64,000 nucleotides of DNA from Tengunoibacter tsumagoiensis (GCF_003967535.1 NZ_BIFR01000002.1:682001-746000), one strand, 5' to 3'; positions 43,042-52,542 are shown, counted from the stretch's first letter. Numbers and translations are program-made. The notes: generated by a model not told the origin, from the letters alone.

Positions 43042-43795
43042 GTTCCAGTTTGCCAGACCAGATTCCCAGGCTCGTCTGCGCTTATTCTGTTTTTCCTATG
43101 CCGGAGGAGGTGCATCTGTCTTTCGTAAGTGGGCAGATCAGTTGCCGCCAGAGATAGAGCTGTACCCGATACAGTTACCGGGTCGGGAGAGCCGATTCGG
43201 AGAAGCTCCCTTTACACAGATTGCTCCGCTTATTCAAGCTCTTTCTCAGGCCATTCGGCCATACCTCAACAGGCCATATGTGTTCTTTGGACATAGTATG
43301 GGGGCATTAGTTAGTTTTGAACTCGCGCGCGACCTGCGCAGGCAACGCCTCCCCCTTCCACTCCATCTGCTCGTCTCCGCTCGCCGGGCGCCACATGTAC
43401 CAGACCGCTACCCTCCCATTCACAATCTACCGGATGCAGAATTTATAGATGAGATACAGAGGCTTGAAGGGACGCCGGAGGAGGTCCTGCGTAATACTGA
43501 CCTGATCCAGCTTCTGTTCCCGGTCCTGCGTGCAGATTTTTCTGTCTGTGAGACCTATACTTATACCCGCGACATACCACTATCCTGCCCCATCACTGCC
43601 TTTGGAGGCTTGCAGGATCATGAGATCAGCGAAGAGGAAGTGGCAGCATGGCGGAAGCAGACAACAGGTTTTTTTAGACTGCATATGCTTGAAGGGGGAC
43701 ATTTTTACCTGCATAGCGATCGAGAATTGCTGATCCAGCTCATCGTCCAGAGCCTCCGTCCATTGCTTGGCTCACTGTCGCGACAATTTTTATAA
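43013..43795 (+). CDS. Type II thioesterase (NRPS editing)
   Basis: A 260-residue TEII of the family that removes misprimed acyl groups and wrong amino acids from carrier domains. The N-terminal FCFSYAGGGASVF motif (about 25-37), the nucleophile elbow GHSMG (Ser95), Asp202 in GGLQDHEIS and His230 in GGHFYL are all typical, as is the length. The ATG at 43013 is chosen because AAAGG ends eight bases before it. An equivalent ATG at 42959, in the duplicated upstream copy, runs into a stop after 13 codons. It follows the hydrolase closely, in the same direction as the NRPS genes, and very likely serves them. Confidence 0.95.
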   Translation: MTAASSLSPWFQFARPDSQARLRLFCFSYAGGGASVFRKWADQLPPEIELYPIQLPGRESRFGEAPFTQIAPLIQALSQAIRPYLNRPYVFFGHSMGALVSFELARDLRRQRLPLPLHLLVSARRAPHVPDRYPPIHNLPDAEFIDEIQRLEGTPEEVLRNTDLIQLLFPVLRADFSVCETYTYTRDIPLSCPITAFGGLQDHEISEEEVAAWRKQTTGFFRLHMLEGGHFYLHSDRELLIQLIVQSLRPLLGSLSRQFL

Positions 43796-43843
43796 TCGAG
43801 AAGCCAACATGTCGCGAAATCGCATACCCTTCAAGGAGGATTA

Positions 43844-43852
43844 TGTTACAAT
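43844..43852 (+). promoter_or_regulatory. Candidate extended -10 promoter of the alpha-mannosidase gene
   Basis: TGTTACAAT (TG, one base, TACAAT) lies about 55 bases before the GTG start at 43907. No -35 box is evident, which extended -10 promoters tolerate. It suggests that the carbohydrate genes begin here as a unit separate from the NRPS operon. Confidence 0.35.
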
Positions 43853-43906
43853 GCTGCCATATGTCAACGTCAACATTCTACCATCTATCCTCCAAAGGAG
43901 TCGTCT

Positions 43907-46900
43907 GTGTCACATAAAATTCGTTGGACAGTTGAGAAGATCAGCCAGCGTTTGAGCTTGATTGAGCATCTGGTCTATCGCCGTCGGCACGCCCTTCCTC
44001 CCTTTCGTTTCCTTGCCTTAAGTAGTCCATTGGAGACGCCTCCTGTGGGTATTGAGGTTGATGATAGCGCCTGGACCGTCATTAAGCCTGATGAATATTG
44101 GGGTGAGTGGCGACAAAATTTCGTTCTCCGTAGCACCTTAGAGATTCCGCAGGAATGGGGTAACGAGCTGCCATTAGCACTCTCGCTCCCGATCGGTGAT
44201 GCAGGCAACTTTAGCCATCCGGAGGCGCTGGCCTATATTGATGGTGTCTCTTATGCGGCCTGTGATCGTCACCATCATGAGTTTGCGCTCCGTTCAGACT
44301 GGCAGGATGGGAAGACCCATACCCTTGCACTCCATGGTTGGACCGCAGCGGATGGTCCACAGGGAGCTCGCTTATTGATGAAACCCTGCGAGGTCGTCCA
44401 GATCGATCAGCCAACGCGCGACTTTATCGCCACTGCTCGCGTGGCCCTGGGAACCGTCAAAGTGATCGATGAAAGCGTTCCAGCGCGTGGTCGATTACTC
44501 ACCGCTCTCGATCGTGCCTTTACGCTTCTCGATACCCATGAGCCGCTCGGCGAAACTTTTTATGCCTCGGTTGCTGCCGCTCATGAAGCGCTACAGGCGG
44601 GCATCGCGCAAGCAGGAGCTCCGTTGGATGTCGAGGTTCTCGGTACCGGTCATGCGCATATCGACGTGGCCTGGCTCTGGACATTAGGTCAGACGCGCCG
44701 CAAGGCCTCGCGTACATTTCATACCGTCGATCGTTTGATGGAACAGTTTCCTGACTACCACTTTACACAGAGTCAGCCGCAGCTCTACGACTATATTCGG
44801 CAGGATCATCCCGATCTGTTTGAGGCGATCAAGCGACGCATTGCCGAAGGACGTTGGGAGCCAATTGGAGGCATGTGGGTCGAGGCTGATTGTAATCTGA
44901 GTGGACCCGAGTCTCTCGCCCGCCAATTTTTATTGGGTCGTGCATTCTTTGCCGAGCATTTTGGTGAGCATGTGGACACGCCAGTCCTCTGGCTCCCTGA
45001 CGTATTTGGCTATGCCTGGGCTCTACCTCAATTAATTAAGCAGGCCGGACTGGATTATTTCTTTACTATCAAAATTGGGTGGAGTCAGTATAACCGGCTT
45101 CCTTATGATAGTTTCTGGTGGCAGGGGTTGGATGGAACGCGCGTCTTGACGCACTTTAGCACCACCAAAGAGCATGGATCTCCCTGGGCCAGCACCTATA
45201 ATGGTCAGGCTACGCCCAACGAGATCATGGGAACATGGACGAATTTTCAGCAGAAAGATCTGGCACACGACAACGTGACCCCGCCCCTGTTGACTGCCTT
45301 TGGCTATGGCGATGGCGGTGGTGGTCCAACGCGCGAGATGCTGGAGAATCTCCGTGAGATGAAGGCCTTCCCGGCTCTGCCACAGACGCGCCAGACGGAT
45401 GTGGGCACCTTCTTCAAACAACTGGAAGAGAGCTCAGGCGAGCAACTTCCCACCTGGAATGGGGAATTGTACCTGGAACTGCATCGTGGAACATACACCA
45501 CACAGAGTCGCAACAAACGCTGGAATCGCAAAAGCGAGTTCCTGCTGCATGATGCCGAGTTCCTGGCGGCTCAGGCCAGTCTGCTGAGCACGTCTTATCG
45601 CTATCCAGCTCAAGAGATTACCAGAGCCTGGCAGCTTATCTGCCTCAACCAGTTCCACGATATTATCCCTGGCAGCAGCATCCATGATGTCTATGTCGAA
45701 TCTGAGCAGCAGTATCAGACCATCACTGAACTGGGCACAGGTGTGCGCAATACTGCCCTGCAAACAATCGCTGACCATGTTGCCGGTGATATCTTGCTTG
45801 CGAATCCCATCTCTTTTGAGCGCATAGATCTGGCCTTCTGGCCCCGGCAGCTCCCAGCCGGACAACACCTCCAGTCGATCCAGACCGGTGAGCCTGTCTC
45901 TGTTCAGACAGGTGCGCAAGGGACATGGATTGATGCAGGAGCGCTAGAGCCATTCAGTATCACTGGTCTACAGATTGTCAAAGGGGCCCAACCACAGGCA
46001 GAGACAGGATTGATTGCAACCGAGGAGCTCCTGGAGAACGCGCTGATCCGTATCGAGCTCAATCGTGCCGGTGATATCACCCGTATCTATGATAAGGTTC
46101 GCGAGCGAGAGGTCTTGCCAGCCGGTGCAATCGCCAACCAGTTTCAGGCCTTTGAAGATCGGCCCATGGACTGGGACGCCTGGGATGTGGATATCTTCTA
46201 TGATGATAAACAGTGGCTGGCAGAACCGGCCAGTTCCATCCGCCTGGTAGATGCTGGACCTTTGCGTGCAACCATTGAAGTGAAGCGTCAGATTTTGCAC
46301 AGTCAGTATACGCAGTTGATCTCCTTGAACTATAACAGCCCTCAACTGGATATCGAGACCAATATTGACTGGCGCGAGCGCCATATCCTGCTCAAAGTGG
46401 CTTTCCCGGTCGATATCCTCAGTCCGGTCGCTACCTATGAGATTCAATGGGGCAACGTCCAGCGTCCGACCCATCGCAATACCAGCTGGGACTGGGCGCG
46501 ATTTGAAACCTGCGGCCAGAAGTTTGTCGACCTCAGTGAGGGCGATTATGGAGTGAGCATCCTCAATGACTGTAAGTATGGTCATGACATCCAGGAGAAC
46601 GTGATTCGCATTAGCCTGCTGCGCAGCCCAACCAGTCCCGATCCAGAGGCTGACCAGGGCCAGCATCGTTTTACGTATAGTCTTCTGCCCCATGCTGGAA
46701 ACTTAAACGAAGTGACCATCCAGGCAGCCTATGCCCTGAACGATCCTCTTCTCACCTATACACCTGAGCGACAGACAGGCAAGTCAAGCGTTCAGACTCT
46801 CCCCGCGCTGGTCTCCGTCGACAAGCCCAATATCGTGATCGAGACTATCAAGCAGGCAGAAGATGGCAATGGTATCATTGTGCGGTTGTACGAGAGCCAG

Positions 46901-47065
46901 CGTCATAGAGGGAAGGTGACAGTCAGTGCTGGTTTTGAGCTTGCGGAAGCCTGGCATACGAACCTTCTGGAGAAAGAGGGAGAGCTATTACCCGTCCAGG
47001 GCAAGCAAGTGACCCTCTCACTCAAGCCATATGAGATCGTAACCTTGCGCCTTGTCAAAGCATAA
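43907..47065 (+). CDS. Alpha-mannosidase, glycoside hydrolase family 38
   Basis: A 1052-residue enzyme without signal peptide, the usual length for cytoplasmic GH38 alpha-mannosidases, which trim alpha-linked mannose from oligosaccharides with retention of configuration and a zinc-like metal. The catalytic barrel shows GHAHIDVAWLWT (His249, His251, Asp253, metal ligands) and WLPDVFGYAWALPQ with the nucleophile Asp365. The remaining 550 residues are the beta-sandwich domains of the family. The start is a GTG with AAAGGAG ending six bases upstream. It is followed by a hairpin terminator shared with the convergent GH38-like gene. It probably acts on oligosaccharides imported by the transporter at 51185-54556. 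Confidence 0.95.
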   Translation: MSHKIRWTVEKISQRLSLIEHLVYRRRHALPPFRFLALSSPLETPPVGIEVDDSAWTVIKPDEYWGEWRQNFVLRSTLEIPQEWGNELPLALSLPIGDAGNFSHPEALAYIDGVSYAACDRHHHEFALRSDWQDGKTHTLALHGWTAADGPQGARLLMKPCEVVQIDQPTRDFIATARVALGTVKVIDESVPARGRLLTALDRAFTLLDTHEPLGETFYASVAAAHEALQAGIAQAGAPLDVEVLGTGHAHIDVAWLWTLGQTRRKASRTFHTVDRLMEQFPDYHFTQSQPQLYDYIRQDHPDLFEAIKRRIAEGRWEPIGGMWVEADCNLSGPESLARQFLLGRAFFAEHFGEHVDTPVLWLPDVFGYAWALPQLIKQAGLDYFFTIKIGWSQYNRLPYDSFWWQGLDGTRVLTHFSTTKEHGSPWASTYNGQATPNEIMGTWTNFQQKDLAHDNVTPPLLTAFGYGDGGGGPTREMLENLREMKAFPALPQTRQTDVGTFFKQLEESSGEQLPTWNGELYLELHRGTYTTQSRNKRWNRKSEFLLHDAEFLAAQASLLSTSYRYPAQEITRAWQLICLNQFHDIIPGSSIHDVYVESEQQYQTITELGTGVRNTALQTIADHVAGDILLANPISFERIDLAFWPRQLPAGQHLQSIQTGEPVSVQTGAQGTWIDAGALEPFSITGLQIVKGAQPQAETGLIATEELLENALIRIELNRAGDITRIYDKVREREVLPAGAIANQFQAFEDRPMDWDAWDVDIFYDDKQWLAEPASSIRLVDAGPLRATIEVKRQILHSQYTQLISLNYNSPQLDIETNIDWRERHILLKVAFPVDILSPVATYEIQWGNVQRPTHRNTSWDWARFETCGQKFVDLSEGDYGVSILNDCKYGHDIQENVIRISLLRSPTSPDPEADQGQHRFTYSLLPHAGNLNEVTIQAAYALNDPLLTYTPERQTGKSSVQTLPALVSVDKPNIVIETIKQAEDGNGIIVRLYESQRHRGKVTVSAGFELAEAWHTNLLEKEGELLPVQGKQVTLSLKPYEIVTLRLVKA

Positions 47066-47092
47066 GCTTATGTTCAGACAATAAATAAAAGA

Positions 47093-47125
47093 AAGGCCCT
47101 CCTTCCACAAAAGAAGAAGGGCCTT
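47093..47125. terminator. Bidirectional hairpin terminator between convergent glycosidase genes
   Basis: AAGGCCCT-C-CTTC (47093-47105) pairs with GAAG-A-AGGGCCTT (47113-47125), leaving one mismatch and a short loop. On the minus strand it is followed by a T-rich run (TTTCTTTTATTTATT). The plus side is only moderately T-rich. Confidence 0.75.
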
Positions 47126-47159
47126 ATCTATTGTTTATGTGAGGTTCACAGCATTAACG

Positions 47160-49649
47160 CTAGCGCCAACCGTAGGCATCAAGTGGGAGAGCAGCTACTA
47201 AGGCTGCGGTATCATGTGTGCTGGTGGCAATAAAGCGGTAGCGGAGCCGTAGTTGACCGCGCTGGCTGCTGGAAAAATTGGTATGCCAGTAGTGATTCAC
47301 AGGCATAGAGGCCAGAAAGCCGTTCCATTGCCAGGGCTCAGTCTCCCAGTTATTATAATGAAGCGTATTGGGCATGACCAGTGGAGCATCCAGCGGCAGC
47401 CAGTAGAGCTGATGGTTATCAGAGGTTTTCATGCGTGCTGCTCGCTGAATAGTGTAATAGTGCGAGATCGTGCCTGGAATCTGACCACCTTGCGTATGGC
47501 TGCCAGGTTTGAACCATCCACCTCCCGTTTCAAACTCCAGTTCTCCCCCCTGTGCCTGAAAAGGGAAGGTGACATACGCAGCTTCTGGTAGATCGCACCA
47601 GAGCTTATCCCAGGTGAGGACTAATTCCACGACAGGAACCTGATGGTAGCCACGCCATGCCACCTGAACCTGACCGATAGATTGGGCCTCACCACTCCAC
47701 TGAAGCTCATCGTAGACACGGCCTGGATGGAGAACTGGTTTCTTGACCATCGTTACCGAGGTGTGGTCCACAATTGGGCCTGGAGCAAAGCTTTTGCGGA
47801 CAGCCTCAGTTGCCACATCCAGCGCAATAAAGCGAGCTGTATTGCCAACAGCGGCTCGACCCAGTGGATGGACGACTCGTTCATGGACCAGCTGACCAAA
47901 GGCGTGCGGCGATGAAGGATCAACCCATTCGCGCTGGCTCTCCTGTTCAATCAGATGATGCAGACCGCCAGTTGCAGGATCTAGATCCAGACGCCAGAAA
48001 GGCGTGTTTAAGGTTGTCGGAGACTGTAAAGGAGCTGCTGCATCGGCATCCTGCTCGTCCTTCGCAAACAGGAGTGGAGAGGTGCTGGCTGAGACAACCA
48101 GAGATGGTGTCGTAAGCTGAAGCGAAGTCAGTCCGACAGCCTGCGTTGGAAGCGCCACGATATAACGTTGTGGATCGTGAGCCTCCACCTGAAAGGGAAG
48201 TTCCAGTCCTGTCGCGGTGAGTAACATCTGGGTATCAGGAGTCAGAGCCAGATCATCGGCAGTAAAATGGACCAGACGGTGCTTCGCCTGGACTGAATCC
48301 GCGTCAACCGGAATGAAGAGATGAGGCTCAGGTGCAGGCGTAATCGTTGTTCGTAAGGCAGTCCCAACCGCCTCATCCAGATAGAGTTCAGCCAGATCAA
48401 AGTGCAGCATTTTTGACGTGTGTTGAATCCGGGTTAAAGGTGAGTAAGGCTGTGTGACAGAGCACCAGGCATTAAACGTATGCTCAAGAGAGATACGCTC
48501 TTCTTCAAGGGCGTGGGCGAGATGAGCCTGAGCCTGTGGTGATGCTGAGTTTTCGACAAGATCGATCACACTGGCCCGACGACGCTGAGTGCGACGAGCC
48601 TGTGCAATGCGATCCGTTGCCGAACCAAGGCCATGCGCCCAACCGTCAGGCCAGGCAACTTGATGCGTTGGCCAGGACGTCTTTACATCAGGTTGGGATG
48701 ACTCTAATTGCGCAAACCACTCACCAGGGAGCGCAGTGCGAAGTTGGACATCGCGATGCTCAGCATTCCAGCGAGCGATAACCTGGAGCCACCGTGTATC
48801 CGGGGGAGCGTTATCAACGTAGAAGCCACCAGTGCTGAGCAAGAGAGAAGCATAAGGATAGCCATCGGATTGCAGCCGTTCGAGATAGAGAGGCAGCTCC
48901 ACAGAGAGTTGAGCATAGAGATCATCAGCCGTCAGCCGATCATATTCAGTAAAATAGGGAGTTTTATTGGCACCAAAGCCCTGGCTGCTTGAGACACCTA
49001 AGACATTTCCCAGGAGATAATGTTCATTTAACCAGTGCAGAACTTTTCCACCCTGTGGGCCTTGCCAGTAGAAAGCCTGAGGCTGGCGCACCGGCATCTC
49101 GGGAAGAAGGATCTCCTGAGCCCATTCGCGCCGCCACTGATAATGGCCGCTGCCGCGTTTGCCCAGAGGGTCCGTCGCACTATCGAGATGAACATGGCTA
49201 CAAAAATAAGGAATGCCGCGCTCGGCCAGACTATCCGCCACCGACCAGGGCCAGCCATTGATATCATTGTGGACGGCACAGCGGAGTGGCAGATCGTGTT
49301 CACGGCAGAAATTCACAGCCCAATCCAGGCTTCGTCCATAGGCATCCGCATCGATCATATCGGTGAAATGCAGATAGGCGGCGGTCACCTCAATCTGTCC
49401 AGTGCGTACATAATGGACAAATTCGTCCAGACGCTCTGGACGATGGGTGAGATAATGATGAACCTGCCAGGCCGTCTCACAGGTCCATTTGAAACGATGT
49501 GGCTCAGGGTCCTGGGCTGTCTGTGCACAGAGCTCGAGAACGCGATCGTACACAGAAAGATACATCAGCTCAATCTGTTCACGAGCATGTGTATAGCCAA
49601 GGTCGGTATGCGCCATCTGCATAACATAAACCGTCGTCGTGGGTGCCAT
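47160..49649 (-). CDS. GH38-like glycosidase (alpha-mannosidase superfamily, divergent)
   Basis: An 829-residue cytoplasmic protein with the GH38 N-terminal barrel. MAHTDLGYTH (His14, Asp16) matches the HxD metal site and HNDINGWPWS (Asp129) sits where the nucleophile-bearing loop is expected. It is shorter and clearly diverged from the classical enzyme at 43907. Central and C-terminal regions look like the beta-sandwich domains. Exact substrate cannot be told; alpha-mannosidase activity is only a family-based guess. It lies 33 bases downstream of the LacI-type regulator gene on the same strand, with GGAAAGG about twelve bases before the ATG, so the two probably form an operon. The adjoining intergenic hairpin ends it. 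Confidence 0.85.
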   Translation of the reverse strand: MAPTTTVYVMQMAHTDLGYTHAREQIELMYLSVYDRVLELCAQTAQDPEPHRFKWTCETAWQVHHYLTHRPERLDEFVHYVRTGQIEVTAAYLHFTDMIDADAYGRSLDWAVNFCREHDLPLRCAVHNDINGWPWSVADSLAERGIPYFCSHVHLDSATDPLGKRGSGHYQWRREWAQEILLPEMPVRQPQAFYWQGPQGGKVLHWLNEHYLLGNVLGVSSSQGFGANKTPYFTEYDRLTADDLYAQLSVELPLYLERLQSDGYPYASLLLSTGGFYVDNAPPDTRWLQVIARWNAEHRDVQLRTALPGEWFAQLESSQPDVKTSWPTHQVAWPDGWAHGLGSATDRIAQARRTQRRRASVIDLVENSASPQAQAHLAHALEEERISLEHTFNAWCSVTQPYSPLTRIQHTSKMLHFDLAELYLDEAVGTALRTTITPAPEPHLFIPVDADSVQAKHRLVHFTADDLALTPDTQMLLTATGLELPFQVEAHDPQRYIVALPTQAVGLTSLQLTTPSLVVSASTSPLLFAKDEQDADAAAPLQSPTTLNTPFWRLDLDPATGGLHHLIEQESQREWVDPSSPHAFGQLVHERVVHPLGRAAVGNTARFIALDVATEAVRKSFAPGPIVDHTSVTMVKKPVLHPGRVYDELQWSGEAQSIGQVQVAWRGYHQVPVVELVLTWDKLWCDLPEAAYVTFPFQAQGGELEFETGGGWFKPGSHTQGGQIPGTISHYYTIQRAARMKTSDNHQLYWLPLDAPLVMPNTLHYNNWETEPWQWNGFLASMPVNHYWHTNFSSSQRGQLRLRYRFIATSTHDTAALVAALPLDAYGWR

Positions 49650-49682
49650 GGGTTTGTGCTACCTTTCCGGGATAAGAATAGA

Positions 49683-50753
49683 TTAGGGATTACGGCCTGT
49701 ACTGGCAGGACCAGTTGAAGCACGTACCTGGAGGTACGTTGGTAAGATGCGCTGTTGAGGGATCGGCTGTTCACTCATAATCAAATGAACCAGGATCTCC
49801 GTCGCGTGTTTTCCAACTTCGTACATCGGGATATGAACGGATGTAAGCTCAGGGGAGACGTATTCGACCAGAGGAGAATCTTCGATCGTTCCAACCGAAA
49901 TATCCAGAGGAACTTGAAGGCCTGCTTCTCGAATAGCTTTTAACACCCCCACAGCGATGCCCTCATTCAGGGCCAGCAGAGCCGTTGGACGCGGAGTTTT
50001 CGTCAGAGCCTCCTTCGCCATCTGATAGCCAGACTCAAAGGTCCAATCACCCCACATAATAGCTTCACAGTCTTGCATGCCTGCCCTATCGAGAGCTGCT
50101 CGATAGCCTTGAATACGTTCGTGAATAATGGAATTGATGTTTTCATCTCCACCGCTCAACACCAGCATCTGGCGATGCCCTAATTCAATCAAGTGCTGTG
50201 TGAGCTGATAAGCGCCATGGTATTCATCAGCCTTCACCCAACTAATAGGGATAGTGCCACTATCACGTCCAACCAGCACGCAGGGGACACGCCTTTCGGC
50301 TAATGTTGTCAGCAGAGCATCGTCGATCATCCAATCGACAATGGCCCCATCGATACGTCCGCTATTGACAAGATAGGCATGGGTCTGGGCGTTGATCAAC
50401 GTATCTAAGAGCACATGGAGCCCCTCGGAATGGGCCTGGGTAGTGAGCGCACTCAGGATCTGATGGCGAAAGATATCACGTACGGGCTCAATAATCTCTG
50501 GGACCAGATAGCCAACAGTATTTGCATGGGCCGAACGTAGAGCAGAGGCCGCAGCATGAGACTGATAGCCCAATTGATTAATCACTGCCTGCACCCGTTC
50601 GCGCGTTGACTCTTTCACCAGATTGCTTCCACGTACGACCAGAGAGACCGTCGCAGTAGAGACACCAGCCATGCGTGCTACATCGCGACTACTGATGCGT
50701 CCTTTTGGTTTATTGGCCTGGTCCTGTTGCGACAAAGTAGTGTCGAACGACAT
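49683..50753 (-). CDS. LacI/GalR-family transcriptional regulator
   Basis: A 356-residue sugar-responsive repressor. The N-terminal helix-turn-helix (about 20-39, SSRDVARMAGVSTATVS) is followed by the hinge region and a periplasmic-binding-protein-like effector domain ending in an EILVHLIM segment and short tail. I choose the ATG at 50753 because it places the DNA-binding domain at the usual position; an upstream in-frame ATG at 50849 would add 32 residues unlike the family and cover the promoter region. The gene is divergent from the sugar transporter operon and is cotranscribed with the GH38-like gene. Palindromes with an AACGTT core in the shared intergenic region are its likely operators. 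Confidence 0.93.
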   Translation of the reverse strand: MSFDTTLSQQDQANKPKGRISSRDVARMAGVSTATVSLVVRGSNLVKESTRERVQAVINQLGYQSHAAASALRSAHANTVGYLVPEIIEPVRDIFRHQILSALTTQAHSEGLHVLLDTLINAQTHAYLVNSGRIDGAIVDWMIDDALLTTLAERRVPCVLVGRDSGTIPISWVKADEYHGAYQLTQHLIELGHRQMLVLSGGDENINSIIHERIQGYRAALDRAGMQDCEAIMWGDWTFESGYQMAKEALTKTPRPTALLALNEGIAVGVLKAIREAGLQVPLDISVGTIEDSPLVEYVSPELTSVHIPMYEVGKHATEILVHLIMSEQPIPQQRILPTYLQVRASTGPASTGRNP

Positions 50754-50878
50754 AGTTCTTTCTCTCAATCCAAAACACAGATAGGATAGATTCATTTTTG
50801 TCTTATGAGAACGTGTAAAATACGACTTATTCACAGTGTACCAGTCCATATGCCATCAGTCAAGTCAAGAAATCAGAT

Positions 50879-50896
50879 TTTTAGCACGTTCTAAAA
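50879..50896. promoter_or_regulatory. Candidate LacI-family operator O1
   Basis: TTTTAGCACGTTCTAAAA, a palindrome around a central CG with one mismatch, ends four bases before the -35 box of the transporter operon. Centre at 50887/50888. Confidence 0.65.
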
Positions 50897-50900
50897 AGTA

Positions 50901-50929
50901 TTGACAAGCTAAATTTCTTCTGCTAAGCT
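50901..50929 (+). promoter_or_regulatory. Predicted promoter of the sugar transporter operon
   Basis: TTGACA (50901-50906, perfect) is separated by 17 bases from TAAGCT (50924-50929, weak -10). It is flanked upstream by operator O1 and downstream by O2/O3, which would overlap the start point and early transcribed bases. The 5' leader is about 250 bases long. Confidence 0.55.
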
Positions 50930-50942
50930 TACGCCATAGGAA

Positions 50943-50969
50943 ATTAAAACGTTCTAATAAAACGTTTTA
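50943..50969. promoter_or_regulatory. Candidate LacI-family operators O2 and O3 (overlapping pair)
   Basis: ATTAAAACGTTCTAAT (50943-50958) and TAAAACGTTTTA (50958-50969, perfect palindrome) have centres 13 bases apart. O2 lies 63 bases from O1, about six helical turns, an arrangement suited to looping repression. Confidence 0.65.
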
Positions 50970-51040
50970 AAAGTGAGAGCCTTCCTGTTTTACCGTGCTA
51001 AACGGGATAAGGAAGAGAGGCCTTTGATGCAGAAAAAGGG

Positions 51041-51060
51041 AGAAAGAGTGCCCTCTTTCT
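51041..51060 (+). other. Perfect hairpin in the 5' leader of the transporter operon
   Basis: AGAAAGAG (51041-51048), loop TGCC, CTCTTTCT (51053-51060). No T-tract follows, so it is not a terminator. The rest of the 423-base gap 50762-51184 holds the promoter and operators and shows no gene. Confidence 0.5.
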
Positions 51061-51184
51061 ATGATGAAAAGAGGAAGACACGATCTGCTTCCGAAGTGCT
51101 TCACCACTCTATTGATGAGTGACCCATCTTTTTTCTGTCTTTATATTTATGCACGTCTATTGAACGCTTACAAAGGAGTCAGCA

Positions 51185-52474
51185 ATGACACGCATCTCGC
51201 GCCCACATTTTCGTCTTGCCTTTGCTATCTGTGCCCTGTTAAGCACGTTATTGCTTGCCGCATGTGGCGGAACGAGTCCAGCTTCTTCTGATCACGTCAC
51301 CCTCACTTTTGGATGGTGGAGCAACGGTCCTCAGCATGATCAGGAATTTGCCAAATGGGCTGAATCATTCACCAAGACTCATCCTAATATTACCATTAAA
51401 AGCGAATTTTTACCATTTGGTGATTACTTTACAAAGTTACAGACCACAGCGGCAGCAGGCAAAGCCTACGATGTGATTGGTCAATGTTCTTGTAATGTTG
51501 CGCCATACTACGCAAATCAGCAGATGGTCGATCTCTCCACATTTAGCGACTTTAAGGCCTCGACCAGCGATATCGATCCAGGAGCGGTTCAGACAGATAC
51601 CTATAATGGTCATCCATATGGTATGCCTCTGGGCGTTGCTGCCCGTGTGATTGGGTATAACAAAGCCCTGTTTGCGGCTGCTGGTATTGCTGAGCCAGAT
51701 CCAACAAAGCCACTCACATTGAGCGAGTTTACCCAGTTGGCGAAGAAATTGACCGTTGTCTCGAACGGAAAGATGACGCAGGCCGGTCTATTCACAGGAC
51801 TGGATCAGGATGCGAGCTATCTGCCAGAGTTCTTTGCAGAGAACCAGGGTGTCTCCCTCTTCGACAATTATGTCAATCCACAGAAAGTCACCATCAATTC
51901 ACCAGCAGGTATCAAGGCTCTGACCGATTATCAGGCATTGTGGAAGCAGAATATCGAGCCCTCGATCGACGATAATTCCTGGCAGGCGGGCCTGGCTGGT
52001 CTTCAGAGCAATCGTGTGGCAATGACGATCTCTGGTCCCTGGGAGTTCTCACAGTTCGATACCAGTAAGTATGGTGTGATGCCTATCCCAGTGAGCGATG
52101 CTGGCAAACACATGCAGCGTATGACCATTAATTCTCTGAGTATCTACAGTGGTTCTCAGCATAAGGCCGAGGCCTGGGAATTTTTGAAATGGGCTGCCCA
52201 GGCACCGCAGCAGCAGCAATACGCCGCTTTCGCTGATACCCCGGTCAACAAGACAGCCTTTGCCAATTCCAATACCATCATCAAACCTGCCTCTTTTTAT
52301 CCAACGCTTCAAGTTGAGGCCACAAACATTCGTCCTTATCTGCTCTCAAGCAAGACACAGTTGACCACGACGATCACGAATATTCTCCAGGATCTGATCC
52401 GTGGAAAGATCTCGCCAACTGATGCCGCCAGCCAGCTCGAGCAGCAAGGCAATAGCGTCTTAGCTGGAAACTAG
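51185..52474 (+). CDS. Sugar ABC transporter substrate-binding lipoprotein (family 1)
   Basis: A 429-residue extracytoplasmic solute-binding protein. A basic start, a hydrophobic stretch and the lipobox LLLAAC with Cys27 show lipid anchoring after signal peptidase II cleavage. The mature part begins VTLTFGWWSNGPQHDQEF and has the layout of the carbohydrate family 1 (maltose/multiple-sugar type) binding proteins, including a YGMPLGV segment. AAAGGAG ends six bases before the ATG. It is the first gene of the operon and would capture the oligosaccharide that the two permeases import. The real ligand is unknown; the neighbouring mannosidases suggest a manno-oligosaccharide. Confidence 0.93.
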   Translation: MTRISRPHFRLAFAICALLSTLLLAACGGTSPASSDHVTLTFGWWSNGPQHDQEFAKWAESFTKTHPNITIKSEFLPFGDYFTKLQTTAAAGKAYDVIGQCSCNVAPYYANQQMVDLSTFSDFKASTSDIDPGAVQTDTYNGHPYGMPLGVAARVIGYNKALFAAAGIAEPDPTKPLTLSEFTQLAKKLTVVSNGKMTQAGLFTGLDQDASYLPEFFAENQGVSLFDNYVNPQKVTINSPAGIKALTDYQALWKQNIEPSIDDNSWQAGLAGLQSNRVAMTISGPWEFSQFDTSKYGVMPIPVSDAGKHMQRMTINSLSIYSGSQHKAEAWEFLKWAAQAPQQQQYAAFADTPVNKTAFANSNTIIKPASFYPTLQVEATNIRPYLLSSKTQLTTTITNILQDLIRGKISPTDAASQLEQQGNSVLAGN

Positions 52475-52491
52475 GATCATTCTTTCTGGTG

Positions 52492-52542
52492 AGGATGAAA
52501 AGATACTCTCTCTGATCTTTATCTATGGGATCTCTTCATCCT
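52492..52542 (+). terminator. Possible attenuating hairpin between binding protein and permease genes
   Basis: AGGATGAA (52492-52499) pairs with TTCATCCT (52535-52542), with further partial pairing inside and a T/C-rich stretch after it. A partial terminator here would raise the ratio of binding protein to permease, as is common in such operons. Confidence 0.35.

Noticed and set aside
43767..43955. A 62-codon frame overlapping the end of TEII and the start of the alpha-mannosidase gene, with an AGGAGG-like site inside
   Set aside because: It overlaps two well-supported genes in another frame, has no recognisable features, and the internal ATG after the AGGAGG gives only a short peptide running into the mannosidase gene.
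50754..50849. Longer form of the LacI-family regulator starting at 50849
   Set aside because: The extra 32 residues do not resemble the family N-terminus and would place coding sequence over a likely operator; the ATG at 50753 gives the standard layout.
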